The translations under genes were made by a program, and so were the position numbers. The notes below the pieces were generated by a model. That model had not been told where the DNA came from. It worked only from the letters and a program-made list of their open reading frames with translations, and made no database searches. Of a stretch of 64,000 bases of DNA, positions 35,240-45,640 are shown piece by piece. Every line of letters starts with the position of its first letter. Within the stretch, counting starts at the first letter, position 1. Location of the stretch: contig CM038052.1 of the NCBI GenBank assembly GCA_021397845.1, positions 34,084,449-34,148,448 on the forward strand. Direction: 5' to 3'. Source of the stretch: Areca catechu (taxonomy: Eukaryota > Streptophyta > Magnoliopsida > Arecales > Arecaceae).

Positions 35240-35800
35240 GTTTTTCACATGTGCAAGAACTCATCTGCCCCACTTAAAGCCGGGAGCCACCAGTGCCCTG
35301 CACTTAAGCCTGGAAACTCCTGAAGCCCGGTACCTAAGCCCAAAAACTCTTGAAGCCCGGCACCTAAGCCCAGAAACTTTCGAAGCCCGGTACTCTAAGT
35401 CGGGAAGTAACACCCCACCGAGAGCCACTAGCGCCCCGTGCTTAAGCCCGAAAACTTTGAAGCCCGGCACCCTAAGCCTAAAAACTCCTGAAGCTCGGCA
35501 CCTAAGCCCAGAAACTTCCAAAGCCCGGCACTCTAAGTCAGGAAGTAGCACCCCATCGAGAGCCACCAGTGTCCCGCACTTAAGCCTGACACTCAAAGCT
35601 CGAAAACTCCTGAAACCCGGCACTTAAGTCCAAAAACTTTCGAAGCTCGGCACTCTAAGTCAGGAAGTAGCACCCCACCGGGAGCCACCAGTGCCCCGCA
35701 CTCAAGCCCAAAAACTCCAAGAAGCCCGGCACTTCAAGCCCAGAAACTCCTGAAGCCCGACATTCAAACCTAGGAGCTCATGAAGCCTAACACCCAGAGA
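35240..35800 (+). repeat. Tandem repeat, about 28 bp in higher-order blocks, downstream of integrase
   Basis: Units like GAAGCCCGGCACCTAAGCCC followed by (A/G)AAACTC. These are grouped in blocks of roughly 150 bp that share CACCGAGAGCCACCAGTGCC. It occupies the same place as the repeats at 12701-13600 in the other Tat element, though the sequences are unrelated. Confidence 0.88.
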
Positions 35801-36060
35801 CATATAATTCCATCGCCCAGCTCACAGTCCATAGATGTCAACCGAAACCCCAAGCGAATCCCACCATCTGCCACCTGACTGCAGTCAGGCAACACAAAAA
35901 GAAAGAAATAGAGTAGCAACCATCAAAGAGAAGATGTTTCATTGATGTAAACATTCTGTACATCCCCTGTAAGGCGCCCCCAACAAATCGAAGGCCCTTT
36001 TTGATTTACAAAAAAAAAGAGAGAAGCAAAAGAAAAAGAGATAGATAATGGAAGGAAGAT
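35801..36060 (+). other. Spacer between repeats and antisense ORF
   Basis: Non-coding internal sequence of the Tat element with an A-rich tract near 36010. No gene seen. Confidence 0.6.
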
Positions 36061-36615
36061 CTAAACACCAGCCGCCGGCCCCTTCCCAAATCGACGAATG
36101 GCACCAGTTCCCCACGAAGCGCTCGAGGAGGCTATAGGCTCCGTCCCAGCCTCTTGAGACTCTGACTCCTCGAAGCAGGGCTCATCCTTTTCCCCGAGGA
36201 ACAGGATGGAGGGTCTGATGTTGTCAAGACCCTTCAAATTGTAGAAGCGAAAGGCCTTGCTCTTGTGCTCCTGGAACCCTCGGTGGTAGGAGTCCAAGAC
36301 AGCCTCGATGACTTCATCCCTAAAAGCCTGGGATGCCATGAACTTAGGGATGGCCTCTACCGCCTCCTTCTTGGCCATCTCTGCTCATACAACAGTCACC
36401 GTTGCCCTCTCAACCACCGATGTGGTCTGAGCCTTCTCTTCCTCCACCTGAGCCTGGAGGGTCCACACCCTCTCCTCCAAACAGGCGACTTCCTTGGCCC
36501 AGAAGGAGTCATCATCGCCCTCCCAGACCTTCGCACTAGGCTCCCTCTCGGGTGCCTTGGAAGCGGCCCTCTTTCGAGACATTTCCTGAAGGTCCTTAAG
36601 GCTGAACTTCATCAC
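36061..36615 (-). pseudogene. Antisense ORF of second Tat element
   Basis: One frame on the minus strand starts MMKFSLKDLQEMSRKRAAS at 36615. It has a heptad-rich segment (CLEERVWTLQAQVEEEK), one in-frame TGA at 36385-36387, then FRDEVIEAVLDSYHRGFQEH and an acidic tail, ending at 36061. The C-terminal part resembles 13716-13976 of the intron-1 element. It lacks the Transposase_28-like domain seen there, so it may be 5'-truncated. Function unknown. Confidence 0.72.
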
Positions 36616-37053
36616 TACAATATGAAGAAGACAGAAGGAAGGAGGCTTGGCTTCTCAGGACTTCACCTAAGAAGGAGGAAAGTGACTCTGGAGCGAAAGT
36701 CTCGTTCTTCCACTGCCTAAAGAACCTCCAAAGATCGAGAAGATGGATCCTATTTAATGGCCCAGAGCCCTATCGCTTCGTGCCCATAGAAGACGTGTGC
36801 CATGTCTGCCGACCCAACCAAGAGATTCCATGTATCGAAGTGATGCTTTGAACTCGGAGTGGTTCCCTTGAAGCCAATGCAGCATTAATAACTATTTTTG
36901 CGGAAAGAAGACGTGGCGATGCCTGAACGGCACGGAAGCACGATCGCCTAAACGCCGACGCTATTGGCATCGGAAGCGGAAGGGACATGCTCTTCCATGC
37001 CAGCACAATCATTACTCCCTTCGCCCCAAGCGGACGCTTCGATCTCCAGGCTC
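36616..37053 (+). other. Spacer between antisense ORF and PPT
   Basis: Would hold the promoter of the antisense ORF. A weak TATA-like word (ATTAAATAGG on the minus strand, about 36750) is the only candidate. Confidence 0.4.
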
Positions 37054-37068
37054 AGAAGTGGGGGCAAC
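37054..37068 (+). other. Polypurine tract of second Tat element
   Basis: AGAAGTGGGGGCAAC abuts the 3' LTR. Confidence 0.85.
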
Positions 37069-38309
37069 TGATATGGAGACATCCACTGACATGGACCGGA
37101 GCGGCGATATCCACTAATATGGAGCCTGCGGATGGCCATAATGGCAAAGAAGCTCACCACCTGAACAAAGCTGCATGACGAAAAGCCAAAGGAACCGCCC
37201 CATCGAGGTCAGCTCCTGATCGAGGCGGGGCTGATTGGGCGAGCCCCCCTGTTTGAGGTCAACTCCCAGTTGAGGTCGAGTCCGCCTCTCCAGAAGGGAC
37301 CACCATGCCAAGATCAGCTCTCGATCGAGGCGGGGCTCATTGGGCGAGCCCCCCGTCCGAGGTCAGCTCCCAGTTGAGGTCGAGTCTGCCTCTCCAAAAG
37401 GGACCACCCTGTCAAGGTCAGCTCCCAGTCAAGGCAGGGCTCATTGGGCGAGCCTCCCATCTGAGGTCAGCTCTCGATCGAGGTCGAGTCTGCCTCTCCA
37501 AGCAAAGCCTCCTACCAGGAGCATGGTTTCCCACCAAAGGCACAAAAGGAGGGAAGCTAGAATTCAAAGCAAAGACAGCAGAGTACCTGGCCACCCTGAC
37601 CCTCCGAGAGGTGGCACATACCCTGACATTGGGGCAGGCACCCCCTGCAGCGCATCGTGCACACGATCTGCATGATCCGGACAATGTCAGGCTCCCAGCC
37701 TTGCAGTATGCCGACACGTCGACGACCGCATGACTGGGAGACAACAGCTTCCACGACAAGATGCCTGGACCTTCCAGATAAGGGCATCCCCCTATAACAC
37801 CCAGATGGCCTCCACCAAAGTGGCAACATGCCGTTATGGCTAGAGGCTCAGGCATAGAACCAGAACGACAGAGAGGCACCAGCAGGCAACGGAGAGCCTC
37901 CTCCGAAGAAGAGAGCCAGTAACCCCCTGGAAAGCCTCCCGTCTATATAAGACCCGTAGAAAACGGCAAGTAGAGGTAAGTGGAAAAAGAGTAAGCAAAA
38001 GGAGGAGAAGCAAAGACTCTCCCAATTTCCATTCTTCCATTCTAGCATTACTATTATCTTTTCCTCTATCACTCTCTGGAAGCGGAGAGTCCCCCAAGCT
38101 CTCCTGCCTCAGAGGTATCTGTTTTCCTCGATCGTCCCACTGACTTGATCGTTGGAGTACCTTTGCCGGAATCCCTGGCCCAAGGTCTTTCTCTGTCTTG
38201 CAGGACCCCCCTCGAGCAGGCTAGCGAGCTGGCCGCAAGAAGGAAGCCAAGGATCCAGAGGGAACCCGACGCGTCAGAGCTACAGGCCATGGAGATCTGG
38301 ACGGCAACA
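37069..38309 (+). repeat. 3' LTR of second Tat element
   Basis: 1241 bp, starting TGATATGGAGAC and ending GACGGCAACA. TATA-like box CTATATAAG at about 37943. Contains the 105-bp repeat array. It is clearly diverged from the 5' copy, so this element is much older than the chromovirus inside it. Confidence 0.92.
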
Positions 38310-38314
38310 CCTGC
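38310..38314. repeat. Target-site duplication CCTGC (right, second Tat element)
   Basis: Matches 19822-19826. Joining the flanks restores a second copy of the MITE-like segment. Confidence 0.9.
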
Positions 38315-38445
38315 TATCAAACACAATCCATGAAAAATGCTATTTTAGATTAGCAATTTATCTCACTCCACTTATTTGTAAAATATTATCAATTTTTCTC
38401 ACTCCACTCCACTTATACCGTTATCCTCCTCTCCTCGTTGAGTAG
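38315..38445. mobile_element. Right part of the split MITE-like segment
   Basis: Continues the second copy interrupted at 19826. It aligns to 19627-19762. Confidence 0.75.
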
Positions 38446-38520
38446 GAAAAAAAGGTAAGAAGTACCACCTTCACTTTGGGAGTTTGAACCCTGGACCTCT
38501 TCAAAAACGGCACTTAACAA

Positions 38521-39400
38521 AGGAGTTGTTAATGAGTTGAACTAATATTTGTTGGTCTTCTTACATAGATTTTTAATCTATATAATATCTTTTTATATTT
38601 GTTTGTTTAGGATAATAGATGAATATTTTTGTAGAATAAGAGATTTCTTGTATTGTGTTCCACTTTTTTTTAATAATGGTGTGAACTTGGTAGAGATATT
38701 ATTGACAACATGATCGGAAGGTGCATACAAGTTATTACATGTATGGAATAGTAAGTAATTTTTGTCATAGATGTTTATAGCTAACAATTTAATATTGAGT
38801 CATTCAAAGACATGAAGCAGCCATGTACAAAAAAACAAATAATTATACAAATTAAGAGAAAATCTCTGTAAGTGATTAATGAGGCAACTTGTAATCTTTA
38901 ACAAGTTCCATGTTGTTAGAAGGCACAAAAAACAAGCGGACTCTTAAGAAAGGAGTGTTGATGAGTTGAACTAACATTTGCCGGTCTTCTTATATAGATA
39001 TTTAATCTATAAAATAGCTTTTATATTCACTTATTAAGGATAATATATGAGTATTTTTGTAGAATAGGAGGTTTCTTGAATTGTGTTCCATTTTTCTTTA
39101 TTTTTTTGTTAATAATGATGTTAACTTAGTAGAGATATTATTGACAACATGATTGGAAGATGCATACAAGTCATTACAAGGATGGAATAGTAAAACAAGT
39201 AATTTTTATCATAGATGTTTCTAGTTAGCAATTTAATATTGGGTCATTCAAAGACATGAAGCAGCCATGTACAAAAGCAATAAGTAATGGAAAACAATTA
39301 TACAAATTAAGAGAAAAACTTTGTAAGTGATTAATGAGGCAATCTGTAATCTTTAGCAAGTACCATGTTGTTAGAAGACACAAAAAAACAAGTGGAAACT
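38521..39400. repeat. Tandem duplication, about 430 bp, two diverged copies
   Basis: Copy 1 is 38521-38950 and copy 2 is 38951 to about 39400. Both share AGTTGAACTAA(T/C)ATTTG, GAGATATTATTGACAACATG and GACATGAAGCAGCCATGTAC. No ORF or transposon end recognised. Several indels show it is not recent. Confidence 0.88.
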
Positions 39401-39710
39401 AGTCTTGTGTGAAAGAGGTTTCTTTTGCATTCGATTGGTTTTCTTGCTTCTTATGAGACAATGCAGTTACGTTTTATCACTCGCAGAAAGGCCAACTTTA
39501 GAGACTTATAACACATAAATCAACATGCTATGTAGAATGTTAGTTTCCTTTTCACTTCTTTGTAGTTCAATTTGTTCTTGTCAACAATTACTTTAAGGTC
39601 TGATGGAATATTCTTGCAGAATTAGGCCAAAAATTTTGTAAGGATCGAGCTTGTTGGTCTATCTAGCTTGCATTTTTTATAAGTCTATCCAAACCTAGTG
39701 TAGATTAGGT
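39401..39710. other. Unassigned intergenic sequence
   Basis: AT-rich, no gene or repeat recognised. It may be decayed upstream gag sequence. Confidence 0.4.
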
Positions 39711-40135
39711 AATGATCCTTATTTGAATACTTATAGGAATCATCCAAATTTTTTATGGAAGCCACAACTAGTGGTTAACCCGGCTATATCAAGATCAAGT
39801 TACCTGGATGCCTCTTATACACATGCGCCCTACTCGCAGTTTCAAAATATTCCTCCACCTTCTCCAAATATCCATAACTTAGCTTTTGAGAAAGAAGGTT
39901 TTGAAAGCTTTAGAAAGGCTAGAAATCAACACTCAGATCCTTCACTCCTTTATACTATCCATAGCTAAGCTAGAGAGATCCAAATCGGCCAACTAACTAT
40001 TGCTTTTAGTAGGAGAGAAGAAGAAAAGTTACTAAGTCAACTTAATAGCAGTTTAAGAGGATAATATATGGCTAAGAGCTCTAATGCCCATACAGAACAT
40101 GCTAAATCTATTATGACTATGATCCGTATGGGACC
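39711..40135 (+). pseudogene. Gag C-terminal remnant (Athila-type Ty3/gypsy)
   Basis: One frame reads NDPYLNTYRNHPNFLWKPQ, then a Pro-rich part (PPPSPNIHNLAF), a stop, a degraded REEEKLLSQLN and HAKSIMTM. This order matches the end of Athila-type gag (YNPGWRNHPNF ... FPSQ...ITLRSG). No LTR or pol is attached. An old fragment. Confidence 0.65.
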
Positions 40136-40768
40136 ACGCTCAATGAAAACAAGCAATGGAAGAGAAAACACAAGTAATTTTCTCTCCACTATTCATTATG
40201 TTCTTTTTCTTTACAACTCAAGTATTTAAAATCAAGGACTCTTCCCTAATCGGGATTCCTGGCTTGTACAAATAAAGCTTATCTCCATTAGGATTACTTT
40301 GACTAAACAAAAACATGCCCTCATTTGGCATGCTCAGTGGAACAAATAAAATAGAACATAATAGAACATGCGGTACATTCATGATTCTCTCTCACGAATC
40401 CTTCTTGGCTCAAAACTCTAGGATTGTGGTAGCTCTCTCTTTTAGGTATCCTATAAGGTCATCCAACAGCATCCAAAACTCTCGAGTTCGAGCCTTATGG
40501 GCCTCCTTGGCTCCTTACCTTATGGCCTACTCAGCTCCAGGCTAAGTAGAGTACCTTGGCTTGATGAATGGAAGTCCAGTCTTGAGGCCTTCTTCTCTGG
40601 ATCTCGATTAGCTCACTGAATGGATCTTGACCATCCTTTCTCTTAGATCTTGTTCATGCTCGATTAAGGAGAAGGGATCATCTACTGGCCTACAGCCTAC
40701 TTGACTCATGACCGAGTAGGCTACTCGACTCATGACTAAGTAGGCTACTCAACTCCTTGCCGAGTAGG
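40136..40768. other. Unassigned sequence with short repeats before the copia LTR
   Basis: No gene seen. 40685-40768 has about three imperfect units of GAGTAGGCTACTCGACTCATGAC. Confidence 0.5.
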
Positions 40769-41831
40769 TGTTAGGGATTATGGATCGCAGTGGGATGCCG
40801 AAACACTTGCAGAAGAAACAAAATAGAAAACCTGAAAGATGGATAAACAGTAAGCACAAGCAAACACATAGGATTACGTGGTTCGGAGCCTCTTGCTCCT
40901 ACGTCCATGGCCGCACAGGATCAAATCTCCACTATCAGGAAGAAATACAAAAAGTTATTACACAAGAGAACCCTCCCTGGATTGCAAACCCCAGCCCAAT
41001 ATAAAGAAAGAAAAAAGAATAACACAATACAAAAAGAACCCTTGCCCTCTCTCTACCTTTCTCTCTCTCTTCCCCTTATTTTCTCTCTTGGAAAACCCTT
41101 GGACTACACTAGATTGCAAAACTTCTGGCTCTCTTCTTCTCTATTCTAGTCTACAGACTCTGTTCTGTACTCTATCAGCACTCTGTCGATGCAAAATGGA
41201 AACAAAATCAATCCAAAACTGAGTAAAAACTTGTCTCAGCAATCCCTAAAACCTCAGGAAAGTTCCTAGCCATCAGATCTATCTCGAATCGCATCAAAAT
41301 TCGAGTCAAATAGCCCCAGAGCCTAATCTTCCTTGGATCAGTCTCAGCCATCCAATCAGGAGATCGGATAGTCTAGATTGCACAGAAATGTCATGGACCA
41401 TGGTGGACCGCGAGAAATGCTTAAAGAAATGCCCAGAAAATGCTGGGAAATGCCCTCAATGCATACCGCTTCCGGTTGGGCTGAGCCCACGCGCTCGCAT
41501 GCGCCTCGTGCATGGGCCTAGGTAGCGCCCTGTGCACCCACATGCCAAGCCGGGCCGCATGCTCGCGCGCTCTTGCACCTGGGCCGGCACATGCACCCGC
41601 TATGTGCTCGCACGCCTGGGCCGAGCCTCGCACTCGCCCACGCGCCTACGCACCCGTGAGCCTGGGCTGCGTGCTAGGCCACGCGCGTGGGTCTAGGTCG
41701 GTCTGATCTAAAGGGCTGGCCTGCATCCTCTTTTCCTTTTTTTTGATTTCTCTTGGTTTTTCTGCTAGGCTTTTGGGCTTCTGGGCTTCTCTAGACATGG
41801 GTCTTGGGTGGATATGGCTCCACACCCAACA
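40769..41831 (-). repeat. 3' LTR of the Tork-like copia element
   Basis: TGTTAGGGATTATGG ... CACACCCAACA, 1063 bp. Its coding-strand start is preceded by the PPT CCAAGTGGGAGAGT (41832-41845). The GC-rich stretch at 41440-41700 (CGCGC/GCATGC words) lies inside U3. Confidence 0.8.
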
Positions 41832-41845
41832 ACTCTCCCACTTGG
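41832..41845 (-). other. Polypurine tract of the Tork-like element
   Basis: The coding strand reads CCAAGTGGGAGAGT before TGTTGGG, typical of copia PPT-LTR borders. Confidence 0.75.
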
Positions 41846-41945
41846 AGACTTAGACATCCAATCTTGCATCCACCTGAAACATCAAAAAAAAACTTCCAAA
41901 GAAAAGTAGAAACAAGTCAGTATCCTGTGCGGTGCCTCCAATCAA

Positions 41946-42272
41946 CTAGCTCCGGAGGCCAATTAAGGCCATGCATGGCCCCAGTTTCTCTGTAGTGACC
42001 GTCTCTGTCAGCATATCTACCTCGGTGATAGAAATAGCCATGATCTCCTGTAACTGCGAGACCCAGCTCACCGTTGTCTCGCCAATGGTATACACGTACC
42101 CTATGGTGCTCCTCCTAGTATTGACATCACCACCTGAATCTTCTTTCTGTTGGAAGCTTTTCACAGCTAACCTTGCCCTGCACCTCTTGCTGCCATTATG
42201 CTTTTCCTTGATCTTGTAGACCCATTTATTATATAGTACTTTCTTTCCTTCCGGTAGTGTGCTGAGCTCCAT
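41946..42272 (-). pseudogene. Copia RT N-terminus fused to RNase H by deletion
   Basis: One frame starts as RT (LSTLPEGKKVLYNKWVYKIK, then ARLAVKSFQQKE) and switches at about 42130 to RNase H (TRRSTIGYVYTIGETTVSW, then ISITEVD). The RT palm domain with YVDD is missing. The join is in frame and looks like an internal deletion of roughly 1 kb. Confidence 0.82.
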
Positions 42273-43031
42273 GTCTTCTTTCTCAAGGACTGCATCTCAT
42301 CCTTCATTGCCAACTGCTACTTGATCGAATCTCTGCTCTCCATGGCTTCATCAAAGCACTCTGGCTTTCCTCTATCTGTCAATAGTAGATAATACAATGA
42401 GGGTGAATACCTGACACATGATTTCAGGGTCCTTGTAGATTTTCTCAGCTGAGGTGTCTCTGGCTCAGGTTCAAGATCTCTTGCTCCCTCGAAAATATCC
42501 TCTTCTGTGATCTCTTCCAACTCTACCTATTCTTTCTCCTTGTCTACCTGTCTAGCTCTATCTAAAATACTCTGGTCCTTGTATATGCTTCTTTCATTAA
42601 ACACCACATCCTTGCTCTTGATGATCTTCCTATCCTTCTCACTCCAGAGCTTGTAATCGGACTAATCAGTGCCATACTCGATGAAGAAGCACCTCTCTGA
42701 CTTCTTCTCTGCATTGACGTGTACGTAGGAGACACAATCGAAGACCTTCAGGTGAGATAAGCTTACTGACTTCCCTGTCTACTCTTCTTCTGGTAGCTTG
42801 TACTCAAGAGGGCTGAAGGACTCCTGTTGATTAGATAGGTAGCAGTGCTAACTGCCTCAGCCCAAAACATCTTGGATAATCCAGTATGAAGTCTCATGGT
42901 CCTGGCTCTCTCGTTCAAGGTCCTGTTCATGCACTTAGCTACCCCATTTTGTTGTAGCGTACTTGGAATCGTCTTCTCCATCTTGATTCCATTGGTTGCC
43001 CAGAACTTCTTGAACTCGATGCTATCATACT
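42273..43031 (-). pseudogene. Copia integrase C-terminal half and linker
   Basis: Contains EFKKFWATNGIKMEKTIPST, LQQNGVAKCMNRTLNERART, FWAEAVSTATYLINR, degraded linker sequence (FDCVSYVHVNAEKK), and EEITEEDIFEGARDLEPE. Interrupted at 43031 by a solo LTR. Stops near 42316, 42530 and 42663. Confidence 0.82.
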
Positions 43032-44893
43032 TGAAGGAAATGCAAAGGAAAGCAGGCATACAAGGCAAAAACATGATATTTTAAAACTATTTTAAAATAT
43101 ACAACGGAAGGCTCGGTAGATAGATCAAAATGATCTACCGATCTGCCTGCAACAGGACCTAGTATAACAATGTAGCATGTAATAAAACATCAATATCAAG
43201 AAAAGAGTCAAAAGGTATAAAGGTACCTTACTGCTATACCTTAAAGATGGAGGTAGTGAAAAGATCTCAAGCCACACACGCATCTGGCCTCTATGAGTAG
43301 TTCACACCAGGGCTCGACTTTGATCAACTCCCTCGGAGTGCTAGCTCCTTGGGATCCTTCAGGCCGATCTTCTTCTTCTCGAAAGACAAGGAGGAGAGGT
43401 GGAACCCTTATTAACTAGCCCTTTTTTCTAGACCTAGCTTAAATGCTAGGTATTCTCACACCCAATGTCCAAGTCCTCACAAAGCCCCTTTTTTCCTTCC
43501 CTATTTTCTCTTTTCTTTTTCTTGTGTTGCGTGTTGTAACCAGCAGCAGCCCTTAAAATAACCTTTATTTATAAGGACAGCCATGAGAGGGAGAAAGAGG
43601 AAAGAGGAGTGATTCGGGGTGAAGGTCAAGGGCCATACCAAATGGGTCCAAGATAAAAAAAGGCAAGTATGACCATCATACCATGAAAGCTTGGAACAAA
43701 AAATGTCCAAAACTCAAAATTCGAATTCAAAATTCGAAGTCAAAACCTTTCCAGAAATCTTCCTAGATTTCTGCTCATTAGTCAAATGTCGACACTTCCA
43801 TTTTACCAAGTGTCGACACTTGCAGGTGTCAACACTTGTAGGTGTCGACACCTGCAAGTGTTGACACTTCCAAGTGTTGTCGACACCTTGAAGTGTCGAC
43901 ACTTGGAATATGGTCAATCACATTGACCTCTAGTGATGGCAAACGATTCTCAATCGTCGATCAGCCTTTAGATCAGATAGAAACCCCTATGATGTATGAC
44001 CTTATAGGTTCGAACACTAAGCCGGTAGCATTAGAACACTTTCAATACTAGTCAAAGTCCTCATATAGCAATGATACCCGACATCCGAATAGGTCGAAGA
44101 TTATAGAGCAATTTTCTAGAATCTCTGGCATATGGTTATCGCATAATTTATTCCTTTGACCTCATAATGCTCAGGATGACCTAAGGTTCGACTGCCAGCC
44201 CTAATTTGGTTTATCCAGATCGTGTCTCAACCTTACAAGTTCTGTGACTCCTCACAAGAACTATCATAGCCAAGGTTTTGCTAAATTGAGACACAACAAG
44301 TCATTCACTCTAAACTATTTGGAGGGGTGAATTCCATCTTGATCCACCACCTCTCCATAAGTGCTTGACCGTACCCAGAAATCTTTCATCACTAGATTAG
44401 AAATCTAGGTAGTCCGACACCAAAGTACAGTGAGTTGCTTGCAAGCTACCATGATGACCTCAGGTCTGAAGGACACATATACCCATATCCCTTCACAAGC
44501 AACCCTTTGGCAAAAGGGAGCTCCACAGATAGTCACGTTCAGTGAGATATCACACATTTCACTTGTATGTCACATCAGTGTCACCACACTCCTTGGTCAA
44601 GAGGATAACCAACCAATATGAGATATAACAACCTATACTTGATACATCGTCGTCCTATAATAATGTATCCTTTGGTTATGAACCTGTTTAAGAACTACTT
44701 GATATATCCTCTCTATATCAAATATAATGTAGTTCTAAAGACTCCATCACATAAGAGTTCTTTTCAGGAAAATGCACATGTGATGAACAGCCAAAAGAAT
44801 AACTTTTATTCAATAATAAATTCATATACAATTACAAAATTAGCATAACCATCTACAGCCTAGACGTTTGGCTTTGGGATATAATTTTCAACA
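43032..44893 (-). mobile_element. Solo LTR inserted in the copia integrase, carrying palindrome array A
   Basis: 1862 bp. On the minus strand it starts TGTTGAAAATTATATCCC and ends GCATTTCCTTCA. The flanks are ATACT (43027-43031) and AGACT (44894-44898), a 5-bp duplication with one change. Joining them restores the integrase frame region GGEYDS. A TATA-like TATAAATA lies at about 43567 on the minus strand. The palindrome array at 43785-43915 lies about 220 bp upstream of it. Probably a copia-type LTR by its TGTTG start. Confidence 0.82.
43785..43915. repeat. Palindrome array A (CAAGTGTCGACACTTG family)
   Basis: About eight copies, several with one changed arm (GTGTCAACAC, GTGTTGACAC), spaced 12-25 bp. 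Confidence 0.9.
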
Positions 44894-44898
44894 AGACT

Positions 44899-45635
44899 CG
44901 TCCCCATTATTCAATCTTAGACACTTTATTTTTTGTCCATACTCATTTTCCACCATGCTTTTCCACTTCTTGAAAGTATCAAATAGTAAGATTTATTTTG
45001 CAGAAAATAAACCCATACCTTTCTAGTGGAGTCGTCGATGAATGTCACATAGTATCGCAAAGCTCTAAAGGATGCAACCGGGGAAGGACCCCATGTCGGT
45101 GTATACAAGCTCCAACTTTCTTGATCTTGGTGCCTTGCCAATCTTGGAGAAGCTGACTCTCTTCTGCTTCCTAAGAACACAACTCTCGCAGAAACCAATA
45201 TTTGTTGTCTTCAAACCTGGTAGCTTGTCCCTCTTCAATAGTACTTGCATTCCTTTCTCGCTCATGTGACCCAGCCTATAGTACCATAACTCTGAGTCTG
45301 CCTGTGCCAGTGCCACTGCATCTCTGGTGTTACTAGTCATATATAGGGTACCTAACTTATTTCTTCATGCTATCACCATCGTACTTTCGGTGATCTTCCA
45401 AGAGCCACCAGTAAAAGTTGTAATGTACCCCTCTGAGTCTAGCTGCCCGACTGATATCAGGTTTCTATTCAATCCTGGGACATGCCTGACATTCTTGAGC
45501 TTCCAAATTAACTGATCTGGCATCTTGATGTGTACATCACCCTTTTCCACAATATCCAAAGGCTCTTCATCTTTAAGATAGACCTTTTTGAAGTCTCTAG
45601 CAATGTAGTTGCGCATAGACTCTTTTTATGCGATA
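44899..45635 (-). pseudogene. Copia protease end and integrase N-terminal half (Tork-like)
   Basis: Reads MRNYIARDFKKVYLKDEEPL, LKNVRHVPGLNRNLISVGQL, the integrase zinc-binding LGHMSEKGMQVL with CESCVL, a KAPRSRKLELVYTD segment and YYVTFIDDSTRKVWVYFL. Frame changes near 45100 and 45370. Truncated on the right by the SIRE-like element. Confidence 0.85.
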
Positions 45636-45640
45636 GAGTG
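45636..45640. repeat. Target-site duplication GAGTG (left)
   Basis: Matches 63283-63287. Confidence 0.92.

Larger units (their letters stand above)
19827..38309 (+). mobile_element. Second Ty3/gypsy Tat-lineage element, hosting a chromovirus in its 5' LTR
   Basis: Ends are defined by LTR comparison and a perfect CCTGC duplication. Without the nested insertion it is about 9.9 kb. Order: 5' LTR, PBS, gag, protease, RT, RNase H, a second RNase H, integrase, tandem repeats, antisense ORF, PPT, 3' LTR. The second RNase H and the antisense ORF are hallmarks of the Tat group. Many stops and frameshifts make it inactive. The left terminal dinucleotide is TA instead of TG. Confidence 0.92.

Noticed and set aside
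35238..35627. Pro/Ser/Glu repeat protein frame (SPETPEARHL)
   Set aside because: Produced by the 28-bp tandem repeat of the Tat spacer. The opposite strand also gives an open repetitive frame.
41421..41706. GC-rich overlapping frames on both strands (Ala/Arg/His-rich)
   Set aside because: A low-complexity GC-rich part of the Tork-like LTR; both strands are open because of composition.
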